DNA of 13,209 bases from Gp13-AA77 sp036521995 (GTDB lineage: Bacteria; Acidobacteriota; Terriglobia; UBA7540): the NCBI GenBank assembly GCA_036521995.1, contig DATDGR010000186.1, positions 1-13,209 on the forward strand. Direction: 5' to 3'. Both the position numbers and the translations under genes were made by a program. Below, one piece after another: positions 1-7,673 of this stretch. Under the pieces are notes generated by a model. It made no database searches and was not told where the DNA came from. It saw only the letters and a list, made by a program, of their open reading frames with translations. The first letter of the stretch is position 1. The number at the start of each line of letters is the position of its first letter.

Positions 1-169
1 CTAGTCGTCTGATTGGGTCAGAATCTGAACAAAAGTGACAAGTTTTTGATGCCAGACAACACTTCACCTTTTGCGGAGGCTGGCTGACGAGCTTCGCGGG
101 ACGTGGCCTATAGCTGTGAATCGGTTGCATCAAGTGCCCGCGATAAGACCCATAAAGGGATGCTTCCGA

Positions 170-646
170 TCATACGATCGGATCGCTCAAGACGGGAGGT
201 TCTCCCGTGTTCCGCAGGCTGCGCGCTACTAGCGTCATCGAGATAAGTCTCGGCCTCCGATCCACAGCGTTTGGATCAATCATAGCACCGTTAGTGGCGC
301 CTCGGTTCGCCCGACCTCGTCGGTTTGAGGTCGAAGACTTCGCTAGTATACTCACATAGATATCGCTCGCTGCTGGGCAGGTTGAGCCGCCGGAGTCGTG
401 CGTGCAGACGTAGCCGGGAGTGCTGTCGCTGGCCAAATTCCACGTATACGTCACGTAGCTAGTGGACGTACCTACGTTGCAAGTTTTTCCAAGCAGTTTA
501 TCAAGGGTGGTGGAAGGTTGACTTGTAGTAAGACACGGATCAGGTGGTGGGCTCTGTGCAGAGGCGCAGCCTGCGGCTAACAGGGCGAATAGAAGCGCGT
601 CCCCCCCCCACCGGAGCATCGAAGCGAGTGTCTGGCATCGAAGCAT
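170..646 (-). CDS. Small predicted lipoprotein or secreted protein, function unknown
   Basis: The start at 646 is chosen because a strong Shine-Dalgarno sequence (AGGAGGGG) lies 3-4 bases upstream; the open frame continues to 820 but that extension looks non-coding. The 158-residue product begins with a signal peptide (n-region MLRCQ, hydrophobic LLFALLAAG) ending in a lipobox-like LAAGC at about residues 27-31, so a lipid-anchored or secreted protein is likely. The mature part has Cys, Ser, Thr and Pro-rich stretches and several cysteines (about residues 39, 57, 81, 90), which could form disulfides. I do not recognise the family. The last 55 or so residues are Arg-rich and look unlike the rest, so the 3' end may be frameshifted or truncated. 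The signal-peptide coding region contains nine consecutive G (601-609 on the plus strand), a potential slippage site. Confidence 0.5.
   Translation of the reverse strand: MLRCQTLASMLRWGGDALLFALLAAGCASAQSPPPDPCLTTSQPSTTLDKLLGKTCNVGTSTSYVTYTWNLASDSTPGYVCTHDSGGSTCPAASDIYVSILAKSSTSNRRGRANRGATNGAMIDPNAVDRRPRLISMTLVARSLRNTGEPPVLSDPIV
312..333. repeat. Inverted repeat, 7-bp stem
   Basis: CGACCTC and its reverse complement GAGGTCG are separated by 8 bases. The repeat lies inside the distal part of the small lipoprotein reading frame, just where the protein sequence becomes Arg-rich. It may be an unrelated hairpin or the mark of a junction. No T-tract follows on either strand, so I do not call it a terminator. 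Confidence 0.3.
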
Positions 647-1062
647 GGTCCCCTCCTCTGTGAGGGCGCCCACCTCTTTACGGACGTTCGCGGCGGCACC
701 CCTCAAGCCGTCGTAGGCCGGAACGGTACCGCACGCGGTTCGCCGCGCGATTCGCTCATCGGCTTGTGTTGGGCTTCGGCGATTGGGCTGAACGCTAGCG
801 CAGGCTCTATCAAAAGTCAAGTTAATTTTTCGTGAATGCGTGGTCCGCCAAACGACGTTTCACGATCAGCGCGGGCTTAGGGCACCACCGGCTCTTCTGC
901 GTGAAGGGCCACTTTTAGATACCCGATTCTAGGAAGAGCGCCCAATGCCACCATCCTCAAAAGGAATACTCCAAGTCTGAAATCTCTCGTATGACGGAGG
1001 GGACGTAAAAGGTACACGAGAAAATCGAGAGCGCTAAATGGAAGGAAACAAATCAGATAAGC
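647..1062. other. Stretch without a convincing gene
   Basis: I see no supported gene here. Bases 647-870 are the upstream region of the minus-strand lipoprotein gene. A minus-strand frame across 877-1362 reads straight through the tRNA-Ser fragment and has no ribosome binding site, so it is not called. Composition is less GC-rich than the glycolytic region, in keeping with accessory DNA. Confidence 0.4.
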
Positions 1063-1100
1063 TGGCGGAGAGGGTGGGATTCGAACCCTTCGAGCACGGT
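1063..1100 (-). pseudogene. 3' fragment of a tRNA-Ser gene (likely att-site scar)
   Basis: On the minus strand this reads as the end of a class II tRNA: GGGTTCGAATCCC, then the acceptor strand CCTCTCCGCCA with an encoded CCA. These sequences fit tRNA-Ser. No matching 5' acceptor strand, D-arm or anticodon arm exists upstream (1101-1200 is unrelated and holds a plus-strand promoter). The 5' side of the T-stem (AAGGG) does not pair fully with its 3' side (CCCAC), so tRNA identity probably begins at about 1088. A short 3'-end copy of a tRNA gene is what site-specific integration leaves at the far end of an element. An intact copy should exist elsewhere in the genome. Confidence 0.7.
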
Positions 1101-1112
1101 AATTTTCCCTTC

Positions 1113-1140
1113 TTGACAACTGCCTGAAGTATGATATAGT
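1113..1140 (+). promoter_or_regulatory. Sigma-70-type promoter
   Basis: A perfect -35 box TTGACA (1113-1118) and a -10 box TATAGT (1135-1140) are separated by 16 bases. The promoter lies about 75 bases upstream of the GTG start of the STGPRT-type gene and points at it. Confidence 0.6.
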
Positions 1141-1213
1141 AATCGAGCGGATAGAACGGAGGCACCTATCCTGCTTGTGCGCTGGCGGGTTCGGCCGGCG
1201 CGGGGAGGTTGCC

Positions 1214-1423
1214 GTGTCTCCACGCAAGAGTCCCACTCTCACCGCCAGGGGTCTGGCCGCCAACCGCGCGAATGCCCAGAAGTCCACCGGACCGCGCACC
1301 GAATTGCTGGAGGCTCTTGGTCTAGCCGATCGACGTAGGCCTACTGGCGGGAAAGAAACCACCGAACCTCAAAAAAAGATTCCTTATGCCAAAGCCAAGA
1401 AGTCCTCTAGAATCAGGAGATAG
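1214..1423 (+). pseudogene. Truncated 'ANRANAQKSTGPRT' small protein
   Basis: The GTG at 1214 is preceded at 5 bases by GGGAGG, and a strong promoter sits upstream, so expression once began here. The first 32 residues carry the signature AANRANAQKSTGPRT, which I know from the N-terminus of a widespread small protein family in Acidobacteria and Planctomycetes; its function is unknown and members are often scattered or multicopy. In intact relatives STGPRT is normally followed by a PEGK-A-S stretch and a longer conserved domain. Here the frame instead runs into a Lys/Arg-rich tail (about 35 residues) and stops, at the first of three degenerate repeats. I read this as a truncated or rearranged copy of 69 residues. 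It could instead be a short expressed peptide. Confidence 0.5.
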
Positions 1424-1526
1424 CTCAAAAGTGTGGGGCTAGGCCAAAGCCGGAATGTCCTTTAGAATCAACAAAACTGGGGCTACACCCAAAGCCACGC
1501 CAAAGCAAGGATGTCCTTTAGAATCT
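1388..1526. repeat. Three degenerate 28-bp direct repeats, period 55-56 bp
   Basis: Units at 1388-1415, 1443-1470 and 1499-1526 share the frame GCCAAAGC....GTCCT.TAGAATC. The second and third are closest to each other (both contain TGTCCTTTAGAATC). The intervening 27-28 bases also resemble each other (both contain CAAAA followed by TGGGGCTA), so this is a decayed tandem array of a roughly 56-bp unit rather than repeats with unique spacers. The first unit overlaps the 3' end of the STGPRT-type frame. Confidence 0.65.
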
Positions 1527-1726
1527 GTAGGGCCAGTTGCGCCAAACCCAATTTGTGATCCTCCAACCTAAGTTCAATACAACACACTTATAATAAATGA
1601 TTTATTGCCATCCGCGGCTTGAGGGACCCCAAAGCCGTCCCGGAGTCCAAGTGATGCCGCCCTTGGCTCGCGCGGGACGATACGGCGACGCATCATCCGA
1701 TGACGCTCCCGCGGTCGCCGCGATCG
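1424..1726. other. Gene-free stretch
   Basis: Apart from the repeat units up to 1526 there is no supported gene. Bases 1560-1610 are AT-rich and contain a TATAAT-like hexamer, but no matching -35 box or downstream gene is evident. Confidence 0.4.
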
Positions 1727-2276
1727 TCATGGCTGGGATTTTTGAGGGACACTCTTCCCAGCGCCGCTGTTATGGTAGGCGCCGCCTTGCGGTCCCTGAG
1801 ACGTGTTGCTTCCGGTGGCAGTGGTTTGGCGTGCTGACTTGGCCTGCCCGCTGGCCTTCGGGTTGGAAGGTTGATTGGACGCGCCGCCCGGCTGGCTCGG
1901 CTGCTGCCCAGTCCAATTGCCCGTGGCGGGCGGGGTGACGAAGACCTGAGCGGGCACGCTCGGAGCCGGGGAGCTGTCACGAGCGGACTGGCTTAACATC
2001 CCGTCCAGAACGCCGTCGGATACGCCGGCCTGCTTGAGACGGATGACGTCGTCAACCCCGAGGGAATACTTGCGGTTGGGTACTCACCATGTGGAGGATG
2101 GTTTCGTCGCTGACGCCTGCCTTGACCAGCCTCAGGATGGAATCGTTGGTGAGCAGCCGGCCGGCGCGGAGCACCCTCCCCTCGCCGGATTGCGGGCAGG
2201 GAGCCGCCTGAACCTTGATGCTCAGAGCTGAGAGCGCCGCCAGCAACAGCAAAGCCGGCATCAGATTTCTCTTCAT
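1727..2276 (-). pseudogene. Secreted protein with paired 'IRL-KAGVSD' motifs, frameshifted
   Basis: The ATG at 2276 follows GAGG at 6 bases. The N-terminus is a signal peptide (MKRNLMPALLLLAALSALS, cleavage likely after VQA). It is followed by LTNDSILRLVKAGVSDETIL, and the frame stops at 2052. The adjacent frame continues with VDDVIRLKQAGVSDGVLDGM and then a Pro/Ser/Gln/Gly-rich tail ending at 1727. The two motifs are versions of one helical repeat (D-x-I/V-I-R-L-x-x-A-G-V-S-D) that I know as a pair in acidobacterial secreted proteins of unknown function. The whole span is 550 bases, 1 over a multiple of three. Removing one G from the GGGG run (plus-strand 2056-2059) restores a continuous frame of about 182 residues. 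It is therefore either a real +1 frameshift or a sequence error. The tail is low complexity and probably disordered. Confidence 0.65.
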
Positions 2277-2771
2277 TGGCCGCCTCTGACCCCCAAGTCG
2301 CGCCGGACGTCGGCTCGGACGCCGACCACGTTATCGTCGCAGCTTGCCTTCTCGGGCGCTATCGGCGGAAACCGCCGGCAGCGTGAGTTCACTCTCACGG
2401 AGCCGGTGGCGAGGAGTGAGCGGGTACCGCATGGGTGAGCAAAAGCGGAAGTCTCACCTTGTCTTTGAAGGTCAGGATCACCGAGGGCGGCGACGCAACT
2501 TTCAAGGTCGCGAGGTTTGGTGCGGCACCACAGCGGCCACCACACGGCCGGCATTGTTTCGCGGCTCCGCGGTTTCTGCGCCCGCTGGTTGAAATCAACC
2601 ACGGTGGCTGAAATGGCGCGGCTGGAGCCGGCCAACGGAGTCCCAATGAGGTGCTAGGGACGGGTCTAAGTGACTCAGAACAAGCTGTTAGGCGAGCATA
2701 CCAAAGTTTGGCAGGCCGCTTGCCCCAAAGGGGCTGGATGAGCAGGCAGGAGGTTCATCCGGAGGCGGTCT
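2277..2771. other. Intergenic region with no recognised gene
   Basis: Several overlapping frames cross this stretch on both strands but none has a ribosome binding site plus a recognisable product. A minus-strand frame (2635-2273) overlaps the ATG at 2276 by ATGA, and another minus frame (about 2430-2530) has coding-like third positions, so a decayed gene is possible. The right end holds the leader of the FecR-type gene, with GGAGG 6 bases before its ATG. Confidence 0.4.
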
Positions 2772-5087
2772 ATGAAACGCCAATTTATAACACTTTTTGT
2801 CGTCTTAGTAGTTAGCTTAATTCCGGCTGTTCGGCTTACCGCCCAGGGTCCGGACCAAGGTCCCCCGCCAGGGGCGCAGCAGGCGGGGCCACCGCAAGGG
2901 GAGCAGCCAGGCGAGCCACAGGGGGATCAAGGTCAGAACCCGCCGACCGGCGTCGGCCGCATCAGTATCCTCAACGGCAGCGTCTCCACCCAGCGTGGTG
3001 ATTCGGGCACCTGGGTGGCCGACACCATCAACACGCCTGTGGTGCCTGGAGACACGGTCTCCACGGCGGCGCAGTCCCGCACCGAAATCCAGCTTGACTT
3101 CGCCAACGTGTTGCGCCTGGATCACGACACTCAGGCGAAAGTGGCTGACTTGAGCCAGGGCCGAATCCAGGTGCAGGTGGGGAGCGGGCTCGCGGATTAC
3201 ACGATCCTTCGTGACGGCGGACCCAACGCGGAGATTGACACACCAAACCTGGCCGTTCACCCCCTCGGGCGGGGCGTTTACCGTATTCAGGTGAATTCGC
3301 CCACGGAAACCGTGGTCACTGTGCGCGCGGGAGAGGTGCAGGTGTCCACGGCGCAAGGCAGCACCAATGTGAACAGCGGTCAGACCATCACGGTGCAGGG
3401 TTCCGACAATCCTCAGTACAAGATCGATTCCGCCCAAACGGGCGACGAGTGGGATCGCTGGAACGAGCAGCATGACCGGTCTATTCTGAGCGCGCAGAGC
3501 TGGAAGCACACCGATCCGTACTACACCGGCAGCTCTGATCTTGACGCGTACGGGCAGTGGCAGAATGCCCCGGGTTACGGCGACGTCTGGGTGCCCTCAC
3601 AAGGAGCGGGCTGGGCGCCGTATTCCGATGGTTCGTGGGTGTGGGAGCCTAGCTGGGGCTGGACTTGGGTTTCGAACGAGCCTTGGGGTTGGGCGCCGTA
3701 TCACTACGGCCGCTGGTTCTGGTCGAATAACGCCTGGGCGTGGTGGCCGGGACCGGTTGGCTGGGGCGGTGGCTGGTACAATCCCATCTGGGCGCCGGCT
3801 TACGTCTCCTTCTTTGGCTTTGGCTGGGGCGGGTGGGGCTTTGGTTTCGGATTCGGATTTGGAGGCTGGGGCTGGGGGCATGTTGGCTGGCTCCCGGTGG
3901 GACCTTGTGATCGCTTCCATCCCTGGTGGGGAGGCCGCGGCGTCAACGCGGTGAACATCCGGAACGTAACCAACATCACCAACATCAATAACGTCCACAA
4001 CGGCGGCATGGCGCCTCTGGCCGGGGCGAGAAACCTGCCGGGTGGCTCCAATCTGCAAGGAGCGTTCACCAACGACCACATCCGCAACGCCATCAGCACG
4101 GTGGCGGGCAACCGGTTCGGCCAGGGCGCAGTGGGGGCGGTTCACGGCGCCGTGACCTCCAGCATGCTGCACAGCAGCTCGCTGATGACCGGAAGGATGC
4201 CGGTGGCTCCTACCAAGGCCAGCCTCTCGGCGGGCAGCCACGCGCCGGCGGCGGGTACTACGCGCAGTTCAATGCCAAGCCACTTTGCCGGCACCCAGAC
4301 TACGGCGGCGAATCGAGGATCTTTCGGGCGGGAGGCCGCTGGAATCCGGCAGCAGATGCAGGGGCTCAAGCCGGAGGCCGTCCAGGCGCAGGCTAGGGGC
4401 AGTGCCGAGCAGATCAATCGCGTAGGGGCTAGTTCTGAGAGCCGCCAAGTAGCCGCGAATACCCAGCAGGGCGTGAATACGGCTAGCAGGTCCTCCAACA
4501 GCGCAAATGCCACGAGCCACAGCCTCGGTGGGCGGACCACTGCTCTGCCAGGCCAAGCTAACCAAGCGGGGGCGCAGAGTTGGCAACGGTTCGCAGGCCA
4601 AGGTAGCGCGCACCCAGCAGCGTCCAGCAGCGGTTTCACGGCGAATCGTTCGCCATTGAACGTCCCGTCGCGGACGGCTGCTCAACCGGGCGGGAATGGA
4701 GCGCAATCCGGATGGCAGCGCTTCAGCTCTCAGCCCGCGCCCCGCAGCTCGTTTGCGACCGGGCGGTCGGAGCCGGGTTTCGGTTCGCGCTCTACTCCAG
4801 GCAGCTACCCCGGTGGCGCGAGAAGCTACGGCTACTCGTCGCGGCCACCGCTTCAGACGAACCGGCCTATGTTCTCGCCTCGCTCTGCGCCCAGCTACGG
4901 AGGCGGATATGGCGGCTACAGGGGAGGCTCTCCTGGCGGCTACGGAGGATATAGCGCTCCACGCCCGTCTGGAAGCTACAGTGGTAGCCGCCCAAGTGGT
5001 TCCTCGGGTGGCGGCGGTGGCCACTCCAGCGGCGGTGGCGGGGGCCACTCCGGTGGCGGCGGGCACGGCGGTGGTGGCCACCGTTAG
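2772..5087 (+). CDS. Secreted FecR-domain protein with Trp-rich (DUF6600-type) region and Gly-rich tail
   Basis: The ATG at 2772 follows GGAGG at 6 bases. The 771-residue product starts with a signal peptide (about residues 1-24, ending LTA-QG) and a Pro/Gln/Gly-rich linker (25-58). A FecR-like beta domain follows (about 61-215), recognised by GRISILNGSVS, a VVPGDTVST step and VRAGEVQVSTAQG. Residues about 255-390 are packed with Trp/Tyr/Gly in repeated motifs (WAPYSDGSWVWEPSWGW, GWAPYHYGRWFW), as in DUF6600 proteins. Next comes an Asn-rich segment (NIRNVTNITNINN), a long Ser/Ala/Gln/Gly low-complexity region, and a tail of GGYGGY and GGGGH repeats rich in His. No TonB-dependent receptor or sigma factor lies nearby, so a FecR-type anti-sigma role is unlikely. 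I infer a periplasmic, surface or matrix-associated protein. The His/Gly tail could bind metal, which is speculative. The gene is monocistronic. Confidence 0.85.
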   Translation: MKRQFITLFVVLVVSLIPAVRLTAQGPDQGPPPGAQQAGPPQGEQPGEPQGDQGQNPPTGVGRISILNGSVSTQRGDSGTWVADTINTPVVPGDTVSTAAQSRTEIQLDFANVLRLDHDTQAKVADLSQGRIQVQVGSGLADYTILRDGGPNAEIDTPNLAVHPLGRGVYRIQVNSPTETVVTVRAGEVQVSTAQGSTNVNSGQTITVQGSDNPQYKIDSAQTGDEWDRWNEQHDRSILSAQSWKHTDPYYTGSSDLDAYGQWQNAPGYGDVWVPSQGAGWAPYSDGSWVWEPSWGWTWVSNEPWGWAPYHYGRWFWSNNAWAWWPGPVGWGGGWYNPIWAPAYVSFFGFGWGGWGFGFGFGFGGWGWGHVGWLPVGPCDRFHPWWGGRGVNAVNIRNVTNITNINNVHNGGMAPLAGARNLPGGSNLQGAFTNDHIRNAISTVAGNRFGQGAVGAVHGAVTSSMLHSSSLMTGRMPVAPTKASLSAGSHAPAAGTTRSSMPSHFAGTQTTAANRGSFGREAAGIRQQMQGLKPEAVQAQARGSAEQINRVGASSESRQVAANTQQGVNTASRSSNSANATSHSLGGRTTALPGQANQAGAQSWQRFAGQGSAHPAASSSGFTANRSPLNVPSRTAAQPGGNGAQSGWQRFSSQPAPRSSFATGRSEPGFGSRSTPGSYPGGARSYGYSSRPPLQTNRPMFSPRSAPSYGGGYGGYRGGSPGGYGGYSAPRPSGSYSGSRPSGSSGGGGGHSSGGGGGHSGGGGHGGGGHR

Positions 5088-5455
5088 TTGCCGTTAAATC
5101 AACTGGGGAGGACAGCGCCCTCGCTGCGGGTCGTGCCACACAGCGGCTCGCGGTGGGGACGTTGTTGTCGCGGACCGTTTGGGTCCGGTTCAGAGGTTCA
5201 GGTCCTGAGTTCCTCGCTCATCCTCCCGGGCGCCTTGCAAGTTGGCTTCTTACGCCCCGCCAGCGCAACCCTACCGGCAGGTTGGGGTATCCTTCCTGCA
5301 GCTTGATCCACGTCACGTTTTTCCCCTTCGCGGCGCTCGTGCCATCCAGGGTTGTGATGCCGGACACAAGTGGGATGTGACGGCCTGCGTTGACTTGCCT
5401 ACGAAGCAACCCTTAGCATGAGACTTCACAACTTTATTTCTTGGAGGAAATACTG
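5088..5455. other. Intergenic region with hairpin and an unidentified coding-like fragment
   Basis: A hairpin (CGGACC, loop GTTTG, GGTCCG; 5171-5187) lies 83 bases after the FecR-type stop codon. It lacks a T-tract. From 5409 to about 5225 the minus strand has strongly GC-ending third positions and reads VSGITTLDGTSAAKGKNVTW and onwards to EGYPNLPVG. It looks like a piece of a real gene that I cannot name, with no start signal. The right end holds the gap promoter and leader. Confidence 0.4.
5390..5419 (+). promoter_or_regulatory. Predicted promoter of gap
   Basis: A -35 box TTGACT (5390-5395) and a -10 box TAGCAT (5414-5419) are 18 bases apart. A start near 5426 would give a leader of about 30 bases carrying the GGAGG of gap. 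The match is moderate (5/6 and 4/6). Confidence 0.45.
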
Positions 5456-6460
5456 ATGGCCGTCAAAGTAGGAATCAATGGATTCGGACGCATCGGGCGA
5501 AACGTGTTTCGGGCTGCGCTCGGTGACCCCGGAATCGACATCGTAGCTGTGAACGATATTACGGACCCCAAGACCCTGGCCCATCTGCTGAAGTATGACT
5601 CGGTGTTCGGCACCTTGAACGCCGAGGTCGGCCATGGTGAAGATTGCGTCCGAGTGAACGGCAAGAGCATCCGCGTCTTCAAAGTGAAGGACCCGGCCGA
5701 AATCGACTGGTCCTCCCTCGGCATCGAGGTGGTGGTGGAGTCCACCGGCCTGTTCACCAAGGCTGACGACGCCAGGAAGCACCTGAAAGGCTCGGTGAGA
5801 AAAGTCATTATCAGCGCTCCGGCCAAGGGCGAGGACGTCACCCTGGTGCTGGGCGTAAACGACAAGATGTACGATCCGGCCAAGCACCACGTGATCTCCA
5901 ACGCCTCCTGCACAACGAACTGCCTGGCGCCGGCGGCCAAAGTGGTCCACGAGAACTTCAAGATTCTTAAGGGCTCGATGACCACCATCCACGCCTACAC
6001 GAACGACCAGCGCATCCTCGATCTGCCCCACAAGGATCTTCGCCGGGCGCGAGCGGCGGCGCTTTCTATGATTCCCACCACCACCGGCGCTGCCAAGGCC
6101 GTCGGGCTCGTGCTGCCGGAGTTGAAGGGAAAGCTCGACGGCTACGCCATGCGGGTTCCCACGCCGGACGTCTCGGTTGTGGACCTGGTGGCCCTGACCG
6201 AGAAGTCGACCACCACCGAGGAAGTGAATGCCGCTTTCAAGAAAGCCGCCGTCGGCCCGCTGAAGGGCATCCTGCTTTATAGCGAAGAGGAGCTCGTTTC
6301 CAAGGACCACACCGGCAACCCATACTCCTCAATCGTGGACGCCGGCTTCACCAAGGTGATCGACGGCAACCTGGTCAAAGTCGTGGCGTGGTACGACAAC
6401 GAGTGGGGCTATTCGTGCCGGGTGCGGGACCTCATTAATTTCGTAGCAGAGAGGTTCTGA
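5456..6460 (+). CDS. gap: Glyceraldehyde-3-phosphate dehydrogenase, type I
   Basis: This cytoplasmic enzyme oxidises and phosphorylates glyceraldehyde 3-phosphate to 1,3-bisphosphoglycerate with NAD+, in glycolysis and its reverse. The 334-residue product has the usual length. It opens with the Rossmann fingerprint VGINGFGRIGRN, has Asn33-Asp34 after the second strand (usual in NAD-dependent forms), the active-site SNASCTTNCLAP with Cys152, and the general-base His179 in TTIHAYTNDQ. The C-terminal WYDNEWGYSCRV is also present. The ATG at 5456 is chosen over an in-frame TTG at 5441 because GGAGG lies 8 bases before it and because family members start exactly here. Unlike the common gap-pgk-tpiA order, gap stands alone on the plus strand and converges with ychF; pgk and tpiA are 3-4 kb away on the other strand. 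Confidence 0.97.
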   Translation: MAVKVGINGFGRIGRNVFRAALGDPGIDIVAVNDITDPKTLAHLLKYDSVFGTLNAEVGHGEDCVRVNGKSIRVFKVKDPAEIDWSSLGIEVVVESTGLFTKADDARKHLKGSVRKVIISAPAKGEDVTLVLGVNDKMYDPAKHHVISNASCTTNCLAPAAKVVHENFKILKGSMTTIHAYTNDQRILDLPHKDLRRARAAALSMIPTTTGAAKAVGLVLPELKGKLDGYAMRVPTPDVSVVDLVALTEKSTTTEEVNAAFKKAAVGPLKGILLYSEEELVSKDHTGNPYSSIVDAGFTKVIDGNLVKVVAWYDNEWGYSCRVRDLINFVAERF

Positions 6461-6590
6461 AGGCAGGAATCCCGCGAAAACCGGAGGAGATCAGTCGTGA
6501 GCTGGTGTCGAATAGCGGCGGCCAGCGATCGTGTACAAGGCATAGCCGACGTCAAGCAAATCTGGCTTGGCTGAGCCACCGCCTCACCGG

Positions 6591-7673
6591 CTATCCGGAA
6601 TGCCGGAAGTGGACAACTTCCCCATCGCGCACCACGTACTCCTTGCCTTCGAGCTTGAGGTGCCCATGCGTCCGGGCCTCCGCCAGGCTGCCCGCAGACA
6701 CGAGGTCGTCGTAGGTCACCACCTCGGCGCGAATGAACCCCTTTTGAATGTCGCTGTGAATCTCGCCCGCGGCCTCAAGCGCCGTGCTGCCGGCCCGGAT
6801 AGTCCAGGCGCGGCACTCGTCTTCACCGACGGTGAAGAATGACATCAGATCAAGCAGACGGTAGCTTGTGCGGATGAATCGCGACACCGCCGACTCCTTC
6901 AGTCCGTAACTCTCCATGAACTCCGCCGCTTCGGCGTCCGAAAGCTCGGCCATTTCCGCCTCGACCTTGCCGCAGACTGCCGTGACGGCCGTGTGGGGTT
7001 TCTCCACCAGGCCCACCCCGGCGGCGAACTCGGCCGCCGCCTCGGCGCGCGCCGCATCGCTCTCGTCGAGGTTCAGCACATAGACCATCGGCTTCAAGGA
7101 AAGGAAAGTGAAACCGCGAACGAGGCGCTGCTCCCCCTCGGTGAACTCGACTTCACGCAACGGAGTCTGCTTTTCGAGGGCCTCCTTGCATCTCTCCACC
7201 ACCTGGATTTCCTTTTCCAGCGCTGGGTTCTTCTGCTTCTTCACCTCCTTGGCGAGTCGCTCCAGCCGCTTCTCCACCACCGCCAGGTCCGAGAGCACCA
7301 GTTCTAGATCCGTGCTCTCAAGATCGCCCTTGGGATTCACCTCGCCGCTCGGAGGCGCCACGGCGTCGTTGTTAAAGGCGCGCACGACGTGGGCCAGGGC
7401 GTCCACTTCCTTGATGCTGGCGGCGCGTGTGCCGGAGCGCACGAGATCGATCACGCTGCCGGGCGAGTCCAGGTACTCGATGGAGGCGTGGACCGTCTTC
7501 TTCGGCTGGTACATCTCCGAAAGCCGGTCGAGCCGCGCGTCCGGCACAGCTACCACACCCACGTGGGTCTCCGTCTTGGAGGCCGCCGTTTGCGCGCCAT
7601 GGGCGCGGGTCAGGATCTGGAAAAGGGTGGTCTTGCCGACCTGGCCTAGACCCACAATCGCGATTCGGAGCAC
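6591..7673 (-). CDS. ychF: Divergent YchF/OLA1-type P-loop ATPase with TGS domain
   Basis: YchF proteins are translation-associated Obg-family P-loop NTPases that in characterised cases hydrolyse ATP and bind ribosomes. The start is a GTG. I prefer 7673 because GAGG lies 5 bases upstream and the product then begins VLRIAIVGLGQVGKTT, lining up with family N-termini; a GTG at 7679 would add two residues. The P-loop is GLGQVGKTT (about residues 8-16). EVDALAHVVRAF, a helical coiled-coil insert (about 125-175), NLDE in the G4 position, and a C-terminal TGS/DUF933 domain (SFFTVGEDECRAWTIRAGST... KGFIRAEVVTYDD... GEVVHFR) follow. It differs from typical YchF in the G3 region: DSPG replaces D-I-A-G-L, and the conserved KGA-KGEGLGN-FL stretch is missing. 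It may be a lineage-specific paralogue. It lies downstream of tRNA-Leu and converges with gap. Confidence 0.85.
   Translation of the reverse strand: MLRIAIVGLGQVGKTTLFQILTRAHGAQTAASKTETHVGVVAVPDARLDRLSEMYQPKKTVHASIEYLDSPGSVIDLVRSGTRAASIKEVDALAHVVRAFNNDAVAPPSGEVNPKGDLESTDLELVLSDLAVVEKRLERLAKEVKKQKNPALEKEIQVVERCKEALEKQTPLREVEFTEGEQRLVRGFTFLSLKPMVYVLNLDESDAARAEAAAEFAAGVGLVEKPHTAVTAVCGKVEAEMAELSDAEAAEFMESYGLKESAVSRFIRTSYRLLDLMSFFTVGEDECRAWTIRAGSTALEAAGEIHSDIQKGFIRAEVVTYDDLVSAGSLAEARTHGHLKLEGKEYVVRDGEVVHFRHSG

Noticed and set aside
877..1362. 161-codon minus-strand frame
   Set aside because: It reads through the tRNA-Ser fragment, has no ribosome binding site, and overlaps the promoter and start of the STGPRT gene.
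1388..1526. CRISPR-like array: 28-bp repeats with 27-28-bp spacers
   Set aside because: The repeats are degenerate, the spacers resemble each other, only three units exist and no cas gene is present. A decayed tandem repeat explains it better.
2273..2635. 120-codon minus-strand frame overlapping the next start by ATGA
   Set aside because: The overlap is suggestive, but the product is unrecognisable and other frames are equally open in this GC-rich stretch.
3597..5081. Long antisense frames under the FecR-type gene
   Set aside because: They are mirror frames of a GC-rich, low-complexity coding sequence, with Arg/Ala/Pro-rich products and no start signals.
5150..5220. tRNA-like T-loop (GGTTCAGGTCC)
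   Set aside because: Only about three T-stem pairs form and there is no acceptor, D or anticodon arm around it.
6497..6574. 25-codon GTG frame with GGAGGAG upstream, just after gap
   Set aside because: It has a good ribosome site but no recognisable product. It may be a relic leader of a lost downstream gene, and there is too little to support a call.
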